NCBI GenBank assembly: GCA_000433515.1
Contig: FR891178.1
Coordinates: 10,370 to 17,473, forward strand
DNA length: 7,104 nt
Direction: 5' to 3'
Source: Candidatus Colimorpha enterica
Lineage (GTDB): Bacteria > Bacillota > Clostridia > Oscillospirales > CAG-272
Position numbers and translations under genes: made by a program. Shown piece after piece: positions 6,055 to 7,104 of the stretch; positions within the stretch are counted from its first letter, which is position 1; each line of letters starts with the position of its first letter. The notes beneath the pieces are model-generated. The model searched no databases. It was not told the DNA's origin and worked only from the letters and a program-made list of their open reading frames with translations.

Positions 6055-6507
6055 ATGAATCTTACCCAGAAAGAAATTGACTTTCTTGACGATTTCAAGA
6101 CGCAGGAGAAGCTCTGCATCGAAAAGTACGACAGGTATTCCGCCTGCGCGTGCAGCACGGAGCTTAAAAGCCTTTTCGGTGAGCTGGCAGACAGGGAGCG
6201 CGGGCATCTTAAAACCATAAACGAGATGTCCGGCGGAACGGTTGCCGATGTGCCGCCGACAGTAAAGGCGAACAACTGCAACTGCGGCTGTGCAGGCTAC
6301 TGCGACGAGAACAGCCGGAAGAACGACAGCTTTCTCTGCAGTGATATGCTTGCGTCGGAAAAGCACGCCTCCGGGCTTTATGACACCGGAATTTTCGAGT
6401 TCACCGACCCGAAGGCGCGCAAAATGCTGAATCACATTCAGGCGGATGAGCAGCAGCACGGCGAGCAGATAGCTGCGTTTATGAAGAGCAACGGAATGTA
6501 CTGCTGA
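6055..6507 (+). CDS. Ferritin-like spore-coat-type protein (CotF-like) with cysteine-rich linker
   Basis: A 150-residue soluble protein without a signal peptide. Its start, LTQKEIDFLDDFKTQEKLCIEKY, and its end, KMLNHIQADEQQHGEQI, match the short 'spore coat protein' family widespread in Clostridia and related to CotF, built on a ferritin-like helical bundle. Seen directly: two similar halves, each with a glutamate followed 30 residues later by ExxH (Glu18, Glu48-x-x-His51; then Glu102, Glu132-x-x-His135). That is the layout of the carboxylate-bridged di-iron site of ferritin-like proteins, so metal binding or oxidase/peroxidase-like activity is possible. Between the halves is a linker with CNCGCAGYC (Cys75, 77, 79, 83) and Cys95; nine cysteines in total, including the last residue. 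The cysteines may bind metal or cross-link the coat. Its own terminator follows, and no partner gene lies on this strand. No recognisable sporulation sigma promoter was found. The family call is fairly secure; the biochemical role is inferred. Confidence 0.8.
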   Translation: MNLTQKEIDFLDDFKTQEKLCIEKYDRYSACACSTELKSLFGELADRERGHLKTINEMSGGTVADVPPTVKANNCNCGCAGYCDENSRKNDSFLCSDMLASEKHASGLYDTGIFEFTDPKARKMLNHIQADEQQHGEQIAAFMKSNGMYC

Positions 6508-6519
6508 GTATTGAAACGG

Positions 6520-6562
6520 AAAAGGGGCTGTTAAAAACGGTGTTTTTCAACAGCTCCTTTTT
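6520..6562. terminator. Two-way intrinsic terminator between the ferritin-like gene and feoB
   Basis: A stem of about 19 bp pairs AAAAGGGGCTGTT plus AAAAAC (6520-6538) with GTTTTT plus AACAGCTCCTTTT (6542-6561) around the loop GGT, with one bulged C (6548) and one G-T wobble. T runs occur at the 3' end on both strands. The feoB stop codon is only 3 nt from the stem and the ferritin-like gene stop is 12 nt away, so both convergent genes end on this element. Confidence 0.92.
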
Positions 6563-6564
6563 AC

Positions 6565-7104
6565 TTAAGCGAAAATATGTGAAACAAGGTTTACCGCGAT
6601 GCAGAGAACCGTTCCTATGACAGTCGGGATAAGAGCGGCGGCTATTGCACAGCGGGCTTTTCCGGTTTCCTTTTTAACCGTCAGCAGCGTTGTGGAGCAT
6701 GGCCAGTGAAACACGGTGAAAATGACTGTGTTTATTGCCGTGACAGTGTTCCAGCCGTTTGAAACAAGCAGATTTTTCAGCTCCGGAAGGGAAGCGCAGC
6801 CGACAAGCGAGCCGCCGGACACATAACACATCATGATTATCGGAATGACGATCTCGTTTGCCGGCAGGCCGAGTATGAATGCCAGTATTATCACCCCGTC
6901 AAGCCCCATTATCCGTCCGACCGGGTCAAGAAATCCCGAAAGCCGGGAAAGCGTCGATATCCCGCCTGAGCCGGTGTTTGCAAGCAGCCATATCACAAGT
7001 CCCGTCGGCGCGGCGACGGCAGCTGCCCTGCCGAGGACGAAGAGCGTTCTGTCAAGCACCGAGCGGATCAGCACCTTCCCGAACTGCGGGGTTCTGTATG
7101 GCGG
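6565..7104 (-). CDS. feoB: Ferrous iron transporter FeoB (C-terminal part, 5' end outside window)
   Basis: The minus-strand frame enters from the right edge and encodes 179 C-terminal residues of FeoB, which is normally about 650-800 residues long; the GTPase domain and most membrane helices are outside. FeoB imports Fe(II) across the cytoplasmic membrane, driven or gated by its N-terminal G domain. Seen in the fragment: the conserved PPYRTPQFGKVLIRS entry (residues 1-15) followed by DRTLFVLGR, hydrophobic helices at about 28-43, 68-95, 122-145 and 152-176, GLPANEI (79-85), and HWPCSTTL (133-140) with the conserved Pro-Cys of the second gate half. The GTG at 7074 is internal, since homologous sequence continues upstream of it. 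The frame is intact to TAA at 6565-6567. A feoA partner, if present, would lie off the right edge. No regulatory site for this gene is in the window. Confidence 0.96.
   Translation of the reverse strand, partial: PPYRTPQFGKVLIRSVLDRTLFVLGRAAAVAAPTGLVIWLLANTGSGGISTLSRLSGFLDPVGRIMGLDGVIILAFILGLPANEIVIPIIMMCYVSGGSLVGCASLPELKNLLVSNGWNTVTAINTVIFTVFHWPCSTTLLTVKKETGKARCAIAAALIPTVIGTVLCIAVNLVSHIFA

Noticed and set aside
5965..6459. Open frame of 164 codons on the minus strand over the ferritin-like gene
   Set aside because: It is antisense to a gene with an ideal ribosome binding site and family motifs, and it has no good start site of its own.

Overview
The window reads as an ordinary chromosomal segment of an anaerobic, probably spore-forming member of the Clostridia, most likely an Oscillospiraceae/Ruminococcaceae-type gut bacterium with moderate-to-high GC. 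This placement is an inference. It rests on a MutS2 with a C-terminal Smr domain, a bacterial-type AspRS with an inserted GAD domain, a ferritin-like spore-coat-type protein, FeoB, and AG-rich Shine-Dalgarno sites. I see no mobile element, CRISPR array, rRNA or tRNA, and no clear sign of recent gene transfer.

Layout, left to right. Bases 1-1485 (+) are the C-terminal 494 residues of MutS2, cut by the window edge. A 112-bp gap follows with a fully consensus sigma-A promoter and a small leader hairpin, then aspS (1598-3388, +), ending in a strong two-way terminator (about 3397-3440). Next is a minus-strand block read right to left: an exported M23 (LytM-type) metallopeptidase (4939-5928), an 89-bp gap with two inverted repeats and a likely promoter, an aldose-1-epimerase-like protein of the DUF4432 type (3884-4849), and a four-helix membrane protein (3456-3881) that starts 2 nt after the epimerase stop. 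The divergent gene at 6055-6507 (+) is a 150-residue ferritin-like protein of the spore coat (CotF-like) type. A second two-way terminator separates it from the convergent 3' end of feoB (6565-7104, -), which runs off the right edge.

How the genes relate. mutS2 and aspS are housekeeping genes, and aspS has its own strong promoter. The epimerase and membrane protein are almost certainly co-transcribed and translationally coupled; the inverted repeats in front of them suggest a dedicated regulator, perhaps sugar-responsive. The M23 peptidase could act in cell-wall or spore-wall remodelling. The ferritin-like protein keeps a complete, evenly spaced set of E / ExxH / E / ExxH metal-ligand candidates and a cysteine-rich linker, and it lies tail-to-tail with the ferrous iron transporter gene. 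That is the most interesting observation here, though a functional link is only inferred. I do not see convincing evidence of a new multi-gene system. Stretches without genes are all under about 130 bp, and their contents are described below.
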